Assembly: GCF_001613935.1 (NCBI RefSeq)
Contig: NZ_LQCI01000007.1
Coordinates: 28,691 to 92,690 of the forward strand
Length of the DNA: 64,000 bases
From: Amycolatopsis regifaucium
GTDB taxonomy: Bacteria; Actinomycetota; Actinomycetes; Mycobacteriales; Pseudonocardiaceae
Direction of reading: 5' to 3'
In this document: positions 7,944 through 17,218 of the stretch, in pieces
How positions within the stretch are numbered: the first letter of the stretch is position 1
Layout of the letters: every line of letters begins with the position of its first letter
Position numbers and translations under genes: made by a program
The notes under the pieces: generated by a model
Databases searched by the model: none
Told to the model about the DNA's origin: nothing
What the model saw: the letters and a program-made list of their open reading frames with translations, nothing else

Positions 7944-7962
7944 GTGTATAACGACCTATACA
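7944..7962. promoter_or_regulatory. Operator-like palindrome TGTATA-N6-TATACA
   Basis: Perfect 6-bp arms at 7945-7950 and 7957-7962, preceded by G, giving the same GTGTATAACG core as the site at 7221. It sits in a locally AT-rich stretch (7930-8050) with no gene immediately downstream. Confidence 0.38.
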
Positions 7963-8050
7963 GCAAGGTTGATTTGAAGTTACATCAAATTTTTTAAAAG
8001 AACAGCTAAGAGCAGGGGAAGTCTCAACTTCAGTCCTAAGTGACAAGGTA

Positions 8051-8123
8051 GGCAACGAGGTCCGTGAAGGCCTCTTTCCCTACCTTGAGAGTAGGGAAAG
8101 AGGCCTTCACGGACCTCGTTGCC
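8051..8123. terminator. Perfect 33-bp hairpin with 7-nt loop
   Basis: The arms 8051-8083 and 8091-8123 are exact reverse complements over 33 bp with loop CTTGAGA. The hairpin starts 1 nt after the stop codon of the reverse-strand epoxide-hydrolase remnant (8125-8127), so it probably worked as that gene's terminator. The arm length and absence of any mismatch are exceptional for a terminator. Confidence 0.7.
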
Positions 8124-8124
8124 G

Positions 8125-8286
8125 CTACTTGAGCAGGGCGAAGAAGAACGCCCCGATGTCCTCAGCGAGCAGGTCCGGAACCTCCATCGCGGCGAAGTGA
8201 CCACCGCGCTCGAACTCCGACCAGTGCCTGATGTCGTACAGCCGCTCCGCCAGCGGCCGGACCGACTGCGTGATGTCGGTGAGCAT
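8125..8286 (-). pseudogene. C-terminal remnant of an epoxide hydrolase (alpha/beta hydrolase)
   Basis: The reverse strand encodes about 53 residues, including VRPLAERLYDIRHWSEFERG, GHFAAMEVPDLLAEDI and a stop. The HW-x-EF-x-RGGHFAAME stretch carries the catalytic His of EHN-type epoxide hydrolases. The nucleophile domain is absent: the sequence further upstream on this strand switches to antisense of a MarR fragment. Confidence 0.6.
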
Positions 8287-8292
8287 CCGGTC

Positions 8293-8376
8293 GTCGCTGA
8301 TCGGCGGCGCAACGTCGTCTCGCTGACCACCGCGGGCAAGCGGCGGCTGGAGAAGCAGCTCGTCGAACGTCAGTAG
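8293..8376 (+). pseudogene. MarR-family regulator C-terminal fragment
   Basis: The forward frame reads VADRRRNVVSLTTAGKRRLE then KQLVERQ and TAG; after the stop, ELLDHHD continues in the same frame as expected of the terminal helix. DRRR-VV-LT-AG is the hallmark of the MarR wing. The HTH and N-terminus are absent. It faces the epoxide-hydrolase fragment head on, which shows that a rearrangement joined the two. Confidence 0.55.
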
Positions 8377-8414
8377 GAGCTGTTGGACCACCACGACCGG
8401 CAAGCGACATACCC

Positions 8415-8500
8415 CTAGAAGCCTTGGACGGCGATGGCTTCGGAGCCGGTGCCGCGGACGGCTTCGACGGTCTTCTCGGCGTAGGCCGCCGAGGTTCTTG
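8415..8500 (-). pseudogene. Short-chain dehydrogenase N-terminal fragment
   Basis: About 27 residues on the reverse strand (SAAYAEKTVEAVRGTGSEAI then AVQ) resemble the beta2-alphaC region of SDR oxidoreductases, where the cofactor-distal helix precedes A-x-A-V-x-A-D. The frame then stops at TAG. The glycine-rich nucleotide-binding turn and catalytic YxxxK are missing. Confidence 0.35.
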
Positions 8501-8564
8501 GCGCCGGGGTCCCAAGCTCGGGGTTGTGGCCTTTCCCACGTGTTCCGGCGTGCGAATATCCCCG

Positions 8565-8592
8565 ACAATACGGCGGAATCACACCGTATTGT
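8565..8592. promoter_or_regulatory. Inverted repeat ACAATACGG-N10-CCGTATTGT
   Basis: Perfect 9-bp arms directly upstream of the likely start of the membrane glycosyltransferase at 8607. The position fits an operator or promoter-overlapping site; no cognate regulator can be assigned. Confidence 0.45.
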
Positions 8593-8606
8593 GGACACTC
8601 GTTGCC

Positions 8607-9827
8607 GTGCTCCGAGAAGTCGATGATCTTGATCAGCCCGCCGATGCCCCTGTGGTGCCCGGGTCCGGGCGTCCGGCGCGTGTGGTCGAGAGACTTCTCG
8701 ATCGGCTGGCGTGGTCGCCGTATCCGAAGGCGATCGTGCTCTACCTGGTCATCCGTACGGCCAGTGTCCAGTTGCTCGCCCTGTTGGCCGCTCGGCGGGG
8801 CATGACGCTGTCGGATCGGCTGACGGCGTGGGACGGGCAGTGGTATCTGCGGCTGGCGGTGCACGGGTACGCCGATCTGCCGGGGACGTTGGACGCGGCG
8901 CGGCAGCCTTATTCGGACGCGCCGATGGCGTTCTTCCCGTTGTATCCGAAGTTCGTCGAGGCCGTGATGTGGCTGGGCGTGGACGTCGTGTCCGCGGCGC
9001 TGACGGTGTCGGTGCTGGCGGGTCTGGTGCTGGCGTGCGGGTTGGTCCGGATCGGGCGGGCGGTGTCGTCGGATCGGGGTGACCGGCCGGGGCTGCTGTT
9101 GGTGGCGCTGTGGGCCGGGGCGCCGATGGCGATCGTGTTTTCGATGGCTTACACGGAGGCGGTGTTCTGCGCGTTCGCGGTGTGGGCGCTCGTCGGGGTG
9201 CTGGAGCGGCGCTGGGTGCCTGCCGGGTTGTGCGCGTTCGCGGCCGGGTTGTCGAGGTCGACGGCGGTGGTGCTGGTCGCGGTGGTGGTCATCGCGGCGT
9301 TGGTCGCGGCGTTCCGGCGGGCCGAGGAGCGGTTGCCCGCGTTGCTGGGTGCGGTGGTCGCGCCGCTGGGGGTGGTGGGGTATCTGGGGTTCGTGGCGTA
9401 CCGGACGGGGAGCTGGACGGGCTGGCAGGACATCGAATTGCGGGGTTGGAACACGGAGTTCGATTTCGGGGTGGAGACCTGGGAGTCGGTGCTGGCCCGG
9501 TTGACCGCGGACGAGTCGGTGTTCAGCACGCTGACGGTGTTGTTCCTGCTGGGCGCGGTGGCGCTGGCGGTGGTGGCGGTGTGTACGCGGGTGCCGTGGC
9601 CGTTGACGCTCTATGGCCTGGGTGTGCTGTTGCTGGCGATCGGGACGCGGGGGTTGCCGGACGCGAAGATCCGGTTCATCCTGCCGGCGTTCCCGGTGCT
9701 GATCCCGATCGCGGTCGGGTTGTCGAAGCGGCGGACGGGGACGGCCGTGGCGGCCGTGGTCGCGTGGGTGGTGCTGGGGGCGTGGTTCTCGGCGCATGCG
9801 CTGACGGCGTGGCGGTACGCGATTTAG
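8607..9827 (+). CDS. Polytopic membrane glycosyltransferase (PIG-V/mannosyltransferase-like)
   Basis: A protein of about 406 aa with roughly ten hydrophobic segments. The first extracytoplasmic loop carries WDGQWYLRLAVHGYADLP, the W-D-x-x-W-Y-x-x-x-A-x-x-G-Y signature of GT-C/PIG-V-like mannosyltransferases, with the Asp as likely metal or lipid-phosphate-sugar ligand. Such actinobacterial proteins transfer sugars from polyprenyl-phosphate donors to cell-envelope acceptors; donor and acceptor are not predictable here. The start is uncertain: GTG at 8607 lacks a clear ribosome binding site, and in-frame alternatives exist at 8589 (TTG) and about 8652 (GTG). It is followed convergently by a CGNR regulator whose end overlaps it by 4 nt (9824-9827). 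Confidence 0.75.
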   Translation: MLREVDDLDQPADAPVVPGSGRPARVVERLLDRLAWSPYPKAIVLYLVIRTASVQLLALLAARRGMTLSDRLTAWDGQWYLRLAVHGYADLPGTLDAARQPYSDAPMAFFPLYPKFVEAVMWLGVDVVSAALTVSVLAGLVLACGLVRIGRAVSSDRGDRPGLLLVALWAGAPMAIVFSMAYTEAVFCAFAVWALVGVLERRWVPAGLCAFAAGLSRSTAVVLVAVVVIAALVAAFRRAEERLPALLGAVVAPLGVVGYLGFVAYRTGSWTGWQDIELRGWNTEFDFGVETWESVLARLTADESVFSTLTVLFLLGAVALAVVAVCTRVPWPLTLYGLGVLLLAIGTRGLPDAKIRFILPAFPVLIPIAVGLSKRRTGTAVAAVVAWVVLGAWFSAHALTAWRYAI

Positions 9828-10336
9828 CTCGCCTGCCGGGTCCGGTGGTCGGCGACGTGGACCCTGGTGGCGCAGCGGGTGGAGCAGAACCGGCGGCGTC
9901 CGTTGCGGGAGACGTCGACGTAGACGGTGTCGCAGCCTTCGCGGGAGCAGACGCCGAAGCGGTCCGGGGCGTCGCAGACGAGGTGGGCGAGTCCGCCCGC
10001 GGTGTAGGCGCGGACGCGGGAGACGGTGCCGGCTTGTGCGTCGACGTAGTGCAGGTGGGGTGCTTTGCCGTCGTGGGTGGAGATGTAGGGCTTGGACGCG
10101 GAGTCGTGGAGGAGTGCGTTGACCAGGTCGACGCGTGCCGTCGGGGCTGCTTCGAAGACCTGTCGAAGTCTTCTGGTCCAGGTGACGATCTCGGTCGCTT
10201 CGGGCGGGAGGACGGCGGCGACGGTCATGCGGTCTTTGAAGATGGCGGTCAGTTCGGCCGGGCCGGCGGTGTCGCCCAGGTTGACCAGGTCGGCGGCGAT
10301 TTGAGCCGCCGCCCCGCCGTAAGGGTTGAAGTGCAT
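9824..10336 (-). CDS. CGNR zinc-finger transcriptional regulator
   Basis: A 170-aa protein with an N-terminal ABATE-like helical domain and a C-terminal CGNR zinc finger: CSREGCDTVYVDVSRNGRRR then FCSTRC. The four cysteines and the basic RNGRRRFC are complete. The family is believed to regulate stress-related genes in actinomycetes. The ATG opening MHFNPYGG was preferred to an upstream start because that region overlaps the divergent small gene at 10362. Only 25 bp separate the two divergent starts, so their promoters must overlap. Confidence 0.85.
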   Translation of the reverse strand: MHFNPYGGAAAQIAADLVNLGDTAGPAELTAIFKDRMTVAAVLPPEATEIVTWTRRLRQVFEAAPTARVDLVNALLHDSASKPYISTHDGKAPHLHYVDAQAGTVSRVRAYTAGGLAHLVCDAPDRFGVCSREGCDTVYVDVSRNGRRRFCSTRCATRVHVADHRTRQAS

Positions 10337-10361
10337 TGACTCATTACAGCACGATCGGGGT

Positions 10362-10550
10362 ATGGAATCGAACGAGTGCCCGCGGTGTGGGTGGCCGCTG
10401 GCCGAGCTGCCCGGAAGTACGGCCAATTCCCAGCGGGTCTCCCAGGGGAGGCTGGAGTACGTGCGGTGTCTGTGCGGGAGTTGGCTCGCGCGGGTCGACG
10501 GTGTCGTGGTCGGGGCGACGAAGTCCCAGCTGGGGCAGGCTCAGTGCTGA
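10362..10550 (+). CDS. Small zinc-ribbon-like protein
   Basis: A 62-aa protein beginning MESNECPRCGWPLAE with a second pair of cysteines in RCLCGSWLARVDG, so a four-cysteine ribbon is likely. No named family was recognised. It starts 25 bp from the divergent CGNR gene and its end overlaps the convergent recombinase by 10 bp, a very compact arrangement. A weak GGGG lies just ahead of the ATG. Confidence 0.6.
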   Translation: MESNECPRCGWPLAELPGSTANSQRVSQGRLEYVRCLCGSWLARVDGVVVGATKSQLGQAQC

Positions 10551-11653
10551 CGGTGGCGCGCGTCGGCGAGCAGTTGCGCGAGGGCGTGTACGGGCGAGGT
10601 TTCCAGCTTGTGCCGGTGCGCGTCGTAGCGGTCGCGGGTGGTGCGGATGTCGGCGTGGCCCAGCAGGTCCTGGACTTTCTGGACCGGAACGTCGTTGGCC
10701 AGCAGCAGGGTTCCGGTGGTTCGCCGCGCGGTGTGCGGGGAGATGGTGTTCGCGGCGTCGAGTCCGGCGGCGCGGGCCTGTGTCCGGAGGAGGAACCAGA
10801 CGTCGCGTTGCGCCAGCGGTTTTCCGCCGGGTTTGGTGCTGTCGTAGCGGTGGGGCATAGTCGCGAGCAGCGGGCCGGTCAGCTCGTCGGGTCGGACGCC
10901 GACGCGGGCGGCGCGCAGTTCGAGGTAGCGGCGCAGCGGGTGCTGGGCGGCGGGGACGAGCGGGACGAAGTCGCGGTGGCCGCCTTTGGCGGTGTAGCGC
11001 AGGATCGTGTGCCCGGCGTCGGTGTCGAGGTCGCGCACGGTTGCGGTGGTCAGGCCGGAGACGCGCAGGCCGGTGTAGAACAGGATCGCGACGACGGCGG
11101 CGTCGCGCCAGGACGGTTCGGTGTCGTTGGCGCGCGCCCGGTTCTCCATGTGGTTCAGCAGTTTCGCCGTCGATTCGCGGTCGAGTGCGGGCAGCGGCGG
11201 GGTTTTGCCGGTTTTGGGCCGGTTGACCGCGGAGACCGGGTTGCGGTCGGCGACGTCGTTGGACTGCAGGTACCGGTACCAGCTGGAGATACCGGCGAGG
11301 GTGCGCGCGATGGTGGAGTCGGCCGCGGGCCGGGGCAGGCCGTCCCTGCCGGTGACGGTGAGGGTGTTCTTCCAGGCGTCGACGTCGGCGCGTCGGGCCT
11401 GGAGCGGGTCGAGTCCGGTGCGGGCGCACCAGCCGAGCCAGGCGGAGAGGTCGGCGTAGTAGGCGCGACGGGTGTGGTCTGTCTTGTCGGTCTCGAGCCA
11501 GAGCGCGGTGATGTGCCGGATCGCGTACCGGTCGAGGGGATCGGCCGGGGGGAGCGCGGGCAGCAGCGCGACGGCTTCGGCGAGGATTTGGCGCCGGTTC
11601 TCGGGCCTGGTCTCCGGCAGGTGCGGCGCGGCGGGCACGAGTTCGGCGGGCAT
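10541..11653 (-). CDS. Tyrosine recombinase/integrase
   Basis: A protein of about 370 aa with a SAM-like core-binding domain (residues 40-150) and a catalytic domain carrying all active-site elements: Arg in FYTGLRVSGL, Lys in YTAKGGH, HTARRT (HxxR), LLGHADIRTT and the nucleophile Tyr in DRYDAHRH. It should catalyse site-specific DNA strand exchange. The ATG at 11653 has AGGA 8 nt upstream; another in-frame ATG lies at 11662. No excisionase, phage or conjugation genes and no tRNA or att-like duplication is visible alongside, so this is either a stranded integrase or a chromosomal recombinase with a housekeeping role. Confidence 0.88.
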   Translation of the reverse strand: MPAELVPAAPHLPETRPENRRQILAEAVALLPALPPADPLDRYAIRHITALWLETDKTDHTRRAYYADLSAWLGWCARTGLDPLQARRADVDAWKNTLTVTGRDGLPRPAADSTIARTLAGISSWYRYLQSNDVADRNPVSAVNRPKTGKTPPLPALDRESTAKLLNHMENRARANDTEPSWRDAAVVAILFYTGLRVSGLTTATVRDLDTDAGHTILRYTAKGGHRDFVPLVPAAQHPLRRYLELRAARVGVRPDELTGPLLATMPHRYDSTKPGGKPLAQRDVWFLLRTQARAAGLDAANTISPHTARRTTGTLLLANDVPVQKVQDLLGHADIRTTRDRYDAHRHKLETSPVHALAQLLADARHRQH

Positions 11654-11842
11654 CGTGATCATCCTAACGCAGCGCGACCTCCCGCGATGCCTGGTGTTGT
11701 CACCGGGCGGACGGCTCTATCTGTGCACTTTCCTCCTGTGCCGGGATCCGCGGGGTATGGAATGAATGTCTGCCCGCGCGCTGGGGAATCCGGCGGTGGC
11801 GCCGATTCCGGCCCCGCCGCCGGGTTTCCGATTCGCCGGGGC

Positions 11843-12268
11843 TCAGGTGTAGTAGCCCTCCACCGGGACACGGGCCTCGTCGAACAACGCCGGGCCTTCC
11901 AGGCGCACGGCCGGTGCGGTGGACGGTGGCTTGAGGGCGGTCACCTGCTCCCCGGACAGGGCGAACACGACCCGGCCCAGGCCGGAGCGTTCGATGGCGC
12001 CCTGGCACATCCCGCAGGGCTGGCAGCTGGTGTACATCGTCGTCGCGGCCGCGGCGGCGGGTTCGAGTTCGCGGGCGGCCCACACGGCGAGCTTCAGTTC
12101 CGGGTGCAGGCTGATGTCCGATTGGGACACCGAGGTGTTGTGGTCCTCGGCCAGCACCGTGCCGTCGGGTCCGACGAGCAGCGAGCCGAACGGCGGGTCG
12201 CCGTCGGCGCGGGACTTCGCGGCCAGTTCGATGGCGCGGCGGAGGAACTTCTCGTCTTCTTCGGTCAT
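11843..12268 (-). CDS. Zinc-dependent nucleoside/nucleobase deaminase
   Basis: A 141-aa cytidine/deoxycytidylate deaminase superfamily protein. The zinc site is HPEL (in place of the common HAE, with the catalytic Glu retained) plus TSCQPCGMC. The GDPPFGSLLV stretch is typical of guanine/tRNA-adenosine-type deaminases. Substrate could be guanine, cytosine or another purine/pyrimidine. The ATG at 12268 has AGGAG 6 nt upstream and overlaps the stop of the LLM oxidoreductase by 4 nt, so the pair is translationally coupled. Confidence 0.82.
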   Translation of the reverse strand: MTEEDEKFLRRAIELAAKSRADGDPPFGSLLVGPDGTVLAEDHNTSVSQSDISLHPELKLAVWAARELEPAAAAATTMYTSCQPCGMCQGAIERSGLGRVVFALSGEQVTALKPPSTAPAVRLEGPALFDEARVPVEGYYT

Positions 12269-13134
12269 GATCGCTCCTGTTCTGGCCGGTAGCGGCCCAG
12301 TTCCCAATGTGCGGCTACGGTCGCCAGTGCCTGCCAGGCGGCTTCCGGGCGGAGGGTCTCTTCGGGGTTCCCGGAGAACGGGTCGAGTACGACCGTGTCG
12401 GCGCCGAGGTGGCGAAGGCGGTCGAGGTCGTCGACGATCTGCTCGATCGTGCCTTCCCCGGCGAGCCGGTCCGGGCCGCTGACCGGGCGGTCGGTGAGGT
12501 TCAGCAGGATCCGCGGGGTGAACGCGGGGACGGGCCGGTCTTGCGCGTCGGCGATGGTCTTGACCCTGGTGAGCGCTTCGGTGAGCCAGGGGAGGCTGGT
12601 CCGCAGCGGATGCCAGGCGTCACCGACGCGGACGGCGCGGCGGATCCCGGCGTCGCTGTTGCCGCCGACCCAGATGGGGATGTCACCGGCGCGGTAGTCG
12701 GAGTCGTTCGCCCAGGCGGCGCGGACGGCGTCGAGGTGGCCGTCGGTGAGCCGTCCTCGCTTCTCGAACGGGACGCCGAGCGCTTCGAACTCCTGGCGGG
12801 CCCATCCGGACGCGACGCCCAGCACGAGCCGTCCGCCGCTGAGCTGGTTGAGGTTCGCGGCCATGCGCGCGATCAGCAGGGGATGCCGGTACGGGACGAT
12901 GAGCACGGTGGTACCCAGCCGGATCCTGTCCGTCACCCCCGCGAGCCACGACAGTGTCGTGAACGGCTCGTAGAACGGCGCCGGATACTGCTCGGCGACG
13001 TCGGGGGTGATCGCGACGTGGTCGGACACCATGAGCAGGTCGTAGCCGAGGCCTTCGACGGTGGTGGCCCAGCCGCGGAGGATTCCGGGATCGGTCCCCG
13101 GGCCGAAATTCGGGACGTTGACGCCTATTCGCAC
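12265..13134 (-). CDS. LLM-class F420-dependent oxidoreductase
   Basis: A 289-aa luciferase-like TIM-barrel protein. Family features include MRIGVNVPNFGPGTDP, GYDLLMVSDHV, RIRLGTTVLIVPYRHPLLIA, SGGRLVLGVASGWA and the IPIWVGGNSD strand. Such proteins use F420 (or FMN) for hydride transfer to varied substrates. It is the first gene of a coupled pair with the deaminase and faces a divergent Lrp/AsnC regulator across 93 bp, which is the likely controller. Confidence 0.85.
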   Translation of the reverse strand: MRIGVNVPNFGPGTDPGILRGWATTVEGLGYDLLMVSDHVAITPDVAEQYPAPFYEPFTTLSWLAGVTDRIRLGTTVLIVPYRHPLLIARMAANLNQLSGGRLVLGVASGWARQEFEALGVPFEKRGRLTDGHLDAVRAAWANDSDYRAGDIPIWVGGNSDAGIRRAVRVGDAWHPLRTSLPWLTEALTRVKTIADAQDRPVPAFTPRILLNLTDRPVSGPDRLAGEGTIEQIVDDLDRLRHLGADTVVLDPFSGNPEETLRPEAAWQALATVAAHWELGRYRPEQERS

Positions 13135-13227
13135 AGGTCAAGGCTATCGGCGCGTGGCGCGAGCCGGGAAGAGATCATTCCCGGTGTAACGGCGGTTGCG
13201 CCGTGGATCTGCCGGTATTCTCGCCCG

Positions 13228-13674
13228 ATGACCGAGACTCTCGACGCGACGGACTGGGCGATCCTGGTGGAGCTGCAGAAGGACGGCCGTCTCCCGCTCA
13301 CCGAGCTGGGCAAGCGGGTCAGCCTGAGCGCGTCGGCCACGACCGAACGGGTCAAGCGACTGGAGTCGGCCGGGGTGATCACCGGCTACCGCGCCGACGT
13401 CGACCTCGAAAAGGCGGGATACGTGGTACTCGCGGTGGTGCGGCTGAAGTATCCGGGCAGCAGGCACGCGCCTCTGCACAAGCTGCTTGCCGAGCGGACC
13501 GAGATCCTCGAATGCCTCCGTACGACCGGTGACGACTGCTACGCGCTGAAGATCGCGGCGCCGTCGATGGGGCGGCTGGAGGAGATCGTCAACGAATTGG
13601 CGCTGTTCGGGAGCACCAACACCAACATCGTCTACAACCAGACGCTGCCCTACCGGGGTCCGCAGGGCCCGTGA
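13228..13674 (+). CDS. Lrp/AsnC-family transcriptional regulator
   Basis: A 148-aa protein with an N-terminal winged HTH (LDATDWAILVELQKDGRLPL then SLSASATTERVKRLESAGVI) and a C-terminal RAM effector-binding domain (VVLAVVRLKYPG, DDCYALKIAAPSM). The family senses amino acids or related small molecules. It is divergent from the LLM/deaminase pair, so it probably regulates that operon and itself from the shared 93-bp intergenic region. Confidence 0.88.
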   Translation: MTETLDATDWAILVELQKDGRLPLTELGKRVSLSASATTERVKRLESAGVITGYRADVDLEKAGYVVLAVVRLKYPGSRHAPLHKLLAERTEILECLRTTGDDCYALKIAAPSMGRLEEIVNELALFGSTNTNIVYNQTLPYRGPQGP

Positions 13675-13715
13675 CGGGTGCCCTCCGGCCCCCGGGTAGC
13701 AGCCTCTTCGCCGGA

Positions 13716-15383
<1,668 letters not shown>

Positions 15384-15390
15384 TAAGGGC

Positions 15391-16065
15391 ATGGCACCTG
15401 AGAAGAGCCGTCGGGAACGACCGGCCAAACCCGCGCTGACCCGTCACGGCATCGTCGCCGCGGCGGTCGGGATCCTGCGCGAGGAAGGCCTGCGGAAGGT
15501 CACGATGCGCCGCCTGGCGCAGGAACTCGACACCGGCGCGGCCTCGCTCTACGTCTACGTCCGCAACACCGCCGAGCTGCACGCGGCGATCCTGGACGAA
15601 CTGCTGGGCACGATCACCCGGTCGTCGTCCGATGGCGGCTGGCGTGACCGGCTCGAACAACTGCTGACGGCCTATGCGGCGACGCTTCTCGAGTACCCCG
15701 GTCTCGCGTTGTCCGCGCTGGTGGCCCGCCCGAGCGGGAAGAACTACCTCGGTCTGGTCGAGACGATGCTGGCCCTGCTCGCCGAGGGTGACGTTCCACC
15801 CGAGCGACGCGCCTGGGGGATCGACCTCCTCCTGCAGTACGCGACGGCGACCGCGGCCGAGCACGCCGACGAGGAGTCGCCGGAGGAATGGGACGCGCTG
15901 GCCCGCGCTGTGCACGAGGCCGACGAGACGACTCACCCGCAGATCGCCGCACACGCGGCCGACCTGCTCAGCGGACAGCCCGCCCAGCGGATGTCGTGGG
16001 GCATCCGGGTGCTGATCACCGGAATCACCGGCACCGCCGTGCCGGCCGAGAGGAACCCGACATGA
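15391..16065 (+). CDS. TetR-family repressor with TetR_C-type ligand domain
   Basis: A 224-aa regulator. The HTH lies at about residues 18-60 (LTRHGIVAAAVGILREEGLR, KVTMRRLAQELDTGAASLYV then YVRN), closely resembling class TetR with its ASLYxYV recognition helix. The C-terminal domain is the tetracycline-repressor-like helical core. Three operators sit just upstream. Its stop codon overlaps the start of a TetX-like monooxygenase (ATGA), so regulator and enzyme form a drug-inducible pair. The ligand is unknown; a substrate of the oxygenase is the obvious candidate. Confidence 0.88.
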   Translation: MAPEKSRRERPAKPALTRHGIVAAAVGILREEGLRKVTMRRLAQELDTGAASLYVYVRNTAELHAAILDELLGTITRSSSDGGWRDRLEQLLTAYAATLLEYPGLALSALVARPSGKNYLGLVETMLALLAEGDVPPERRAWGIDLLLQYATATAAEHADEESPEEWDALARAVHEADETTHPQIAAHAADLLSGQPAQRMSWGIRVLITGITGTAVPAERNPT

Positions 16066-17210
16066 CCACACAGCACCCCATCGCGATCATCGGTGCCGGT
16101 CTCGGTGGACTCACGCTGGCTCGCGTCCTGCACGTCAACGGCATCGAGGCGGCCGTCTTCGACCTCGACGCGTCGCCGTCCGCACGGACCCAAGGCGGCA
16201 TGCTCGACATCCACGAAGAATCCGGCCAGGAGGCGCTCCGGGCCGCCGGTCTCCACGAGGAATTCCGCGCGCTGGTCCACCCCGGCGGCGAGGCCATGCG
16301 CATCCTCGATCAGCACGCGGCCGTGCACCACGAGGAGACCGACGACGGTGACGGCGGCCGTCCCGAAACAACCCGCGGCGACCTGCGCGGCCTTCTGCTC
16401 GGCTCGCTGCCCGAGGACACCGTGCGCTGGGGTGCCAAGGTCACCGGCGCACGGCCGCTCGGCGACGGCGCACACGAAGTCACCCTGGCCGACGGCACCG
16501 TGTTCACCACCGAGCTGCTGATCGGCGCCGACGGCGCGTGGTCCAAGGTCCGCCCGCTGGTCTCCGACGCCACGCCGTCCTACGAAGGTGTGTCCTTCGT
16601 GGAAGTCCACCTTCACGACGCCGATACCCGACACCCCGCGAGTTCCGCGCTCGCCGGTGGCGGGATGGTGTTCGCACTCGGTGCGGGCAAGGGCTTTCTG
16701 GGGCACAAGGACGCCACCGGCAGCCTCCACGTCTACGTCGCGCTCAGAATCGCCGAAGACTGGATCACCACGATCGACTTCGGCGACACCGCCGCCGCGA
16801 AGGCCGCGGTACTGGAGCACTTCGACGGCTGGGACGCGGGCCTCCGAGCGCTGATCACCGACGCCGATGGCGACCTGACCCCGCGGCCGATCCACGCGCT
16901 GCCGATCGGTCACCGCTGGGACCGGGTCCCCGGGGTCACCCTCCTCGGCGACGCCGCCCATCTGATGTCGCCGTTCGCGGGTGAAGGCGCCAACCTCGCG
17001 ATGCTCGACGGAGCCCAGCTCGGCCTTGCCCTCGCCGCTCATCCCGGCGACACCGAAGCAGCGCTCCGCCGGTACGAGAAGGCGTTGTTCCCGCGCAGTG
17101 AAGCCTCGGCCGCCGAGTCGGCCCGAAGCCTCGATGTCTGCTTCGCCGACGACTCCCCGAAGCCTTTGCTCGATCTGTTCGCGTCGTACCGCCGGCCCTC
17201 GACGCGGTAA
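16062..17210 (+). CDS. FAD-dependent monooxygenase, TetX-like
   Basis: A 382-aa class A flavin monooxygenase. GAGLGGLTLARVL is the FAD-binding turn, ELLIGADGAWSKVRP the DG motif, and LLGDAAHLMSPFAGEGANLA the GD motif. TQGGMLDIHEESGQEALRAA and MSPFAGEGANLAMLDGA are characteristic of TetX-type tetracycline-inactivating enzymes and near relatives, whose length of about 380-390 aa it shares. Coupling with a TetR regulator supports a drug-modifying role, but many actinobacterial relatives have not been tested on tetracyclines. The start codon overlaps the tetR stop. Confidence 0.82.
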   Translation: MTTQHPIAIIGAGLGGLTLARVLHVNGIEAAVFDLDASPSARTQGGMLDIHEESGQEALRAAGLHEEFRALVHPGGEAMRILDQHAAVHHEETDDGDGGRPETTRGDLRGLLLGSLPEDTVRWGAKVTGARPLGDGAHEVTLADGTVFTTELLIGADGAWSKVRPLVSDATPSYEGVSFVEVHLHDADTRHPASSALAGGGMVFALGAGKGFLGHKDATGSLHVYVALRIAEDWITTIDFGDTAAAKAAVLEHFDGWDAGLRALITDADGDLTPRPIHALPIGHRWDRVPGVTLLGDAAHLMSPFAGEGANLAMLDGAQLGLALAAHPGDTEAALRRYEKALFPRSEASAAESARSLDVCFADDSPKPLLDLFASYRRPSTR

Positions 17211-17218
17211 GCCGCCGA

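Noticed and set aside
8415..9797. 460-codon reverse frame rich in His, Arg and Pro
   Set aside because: Antisense of the membrane glycosyltransferase; HRHRQ-type repeats are its codon shadow. Only the extreme C-terminus (8415-8500) resembles an SDR fragment.
10541..11653. Integrase as mark of an integrated prophage or ICE spanning the window
   Set aside because: No phage, plasmid or transfer genes and no tRNA or repeated att site were found on either side.
10376..12292. 638-codon forward frame over the recombinase and deaminase
   Set aside because: Antisense shadow of two well-supported reverse-strand genes with intact motifs.
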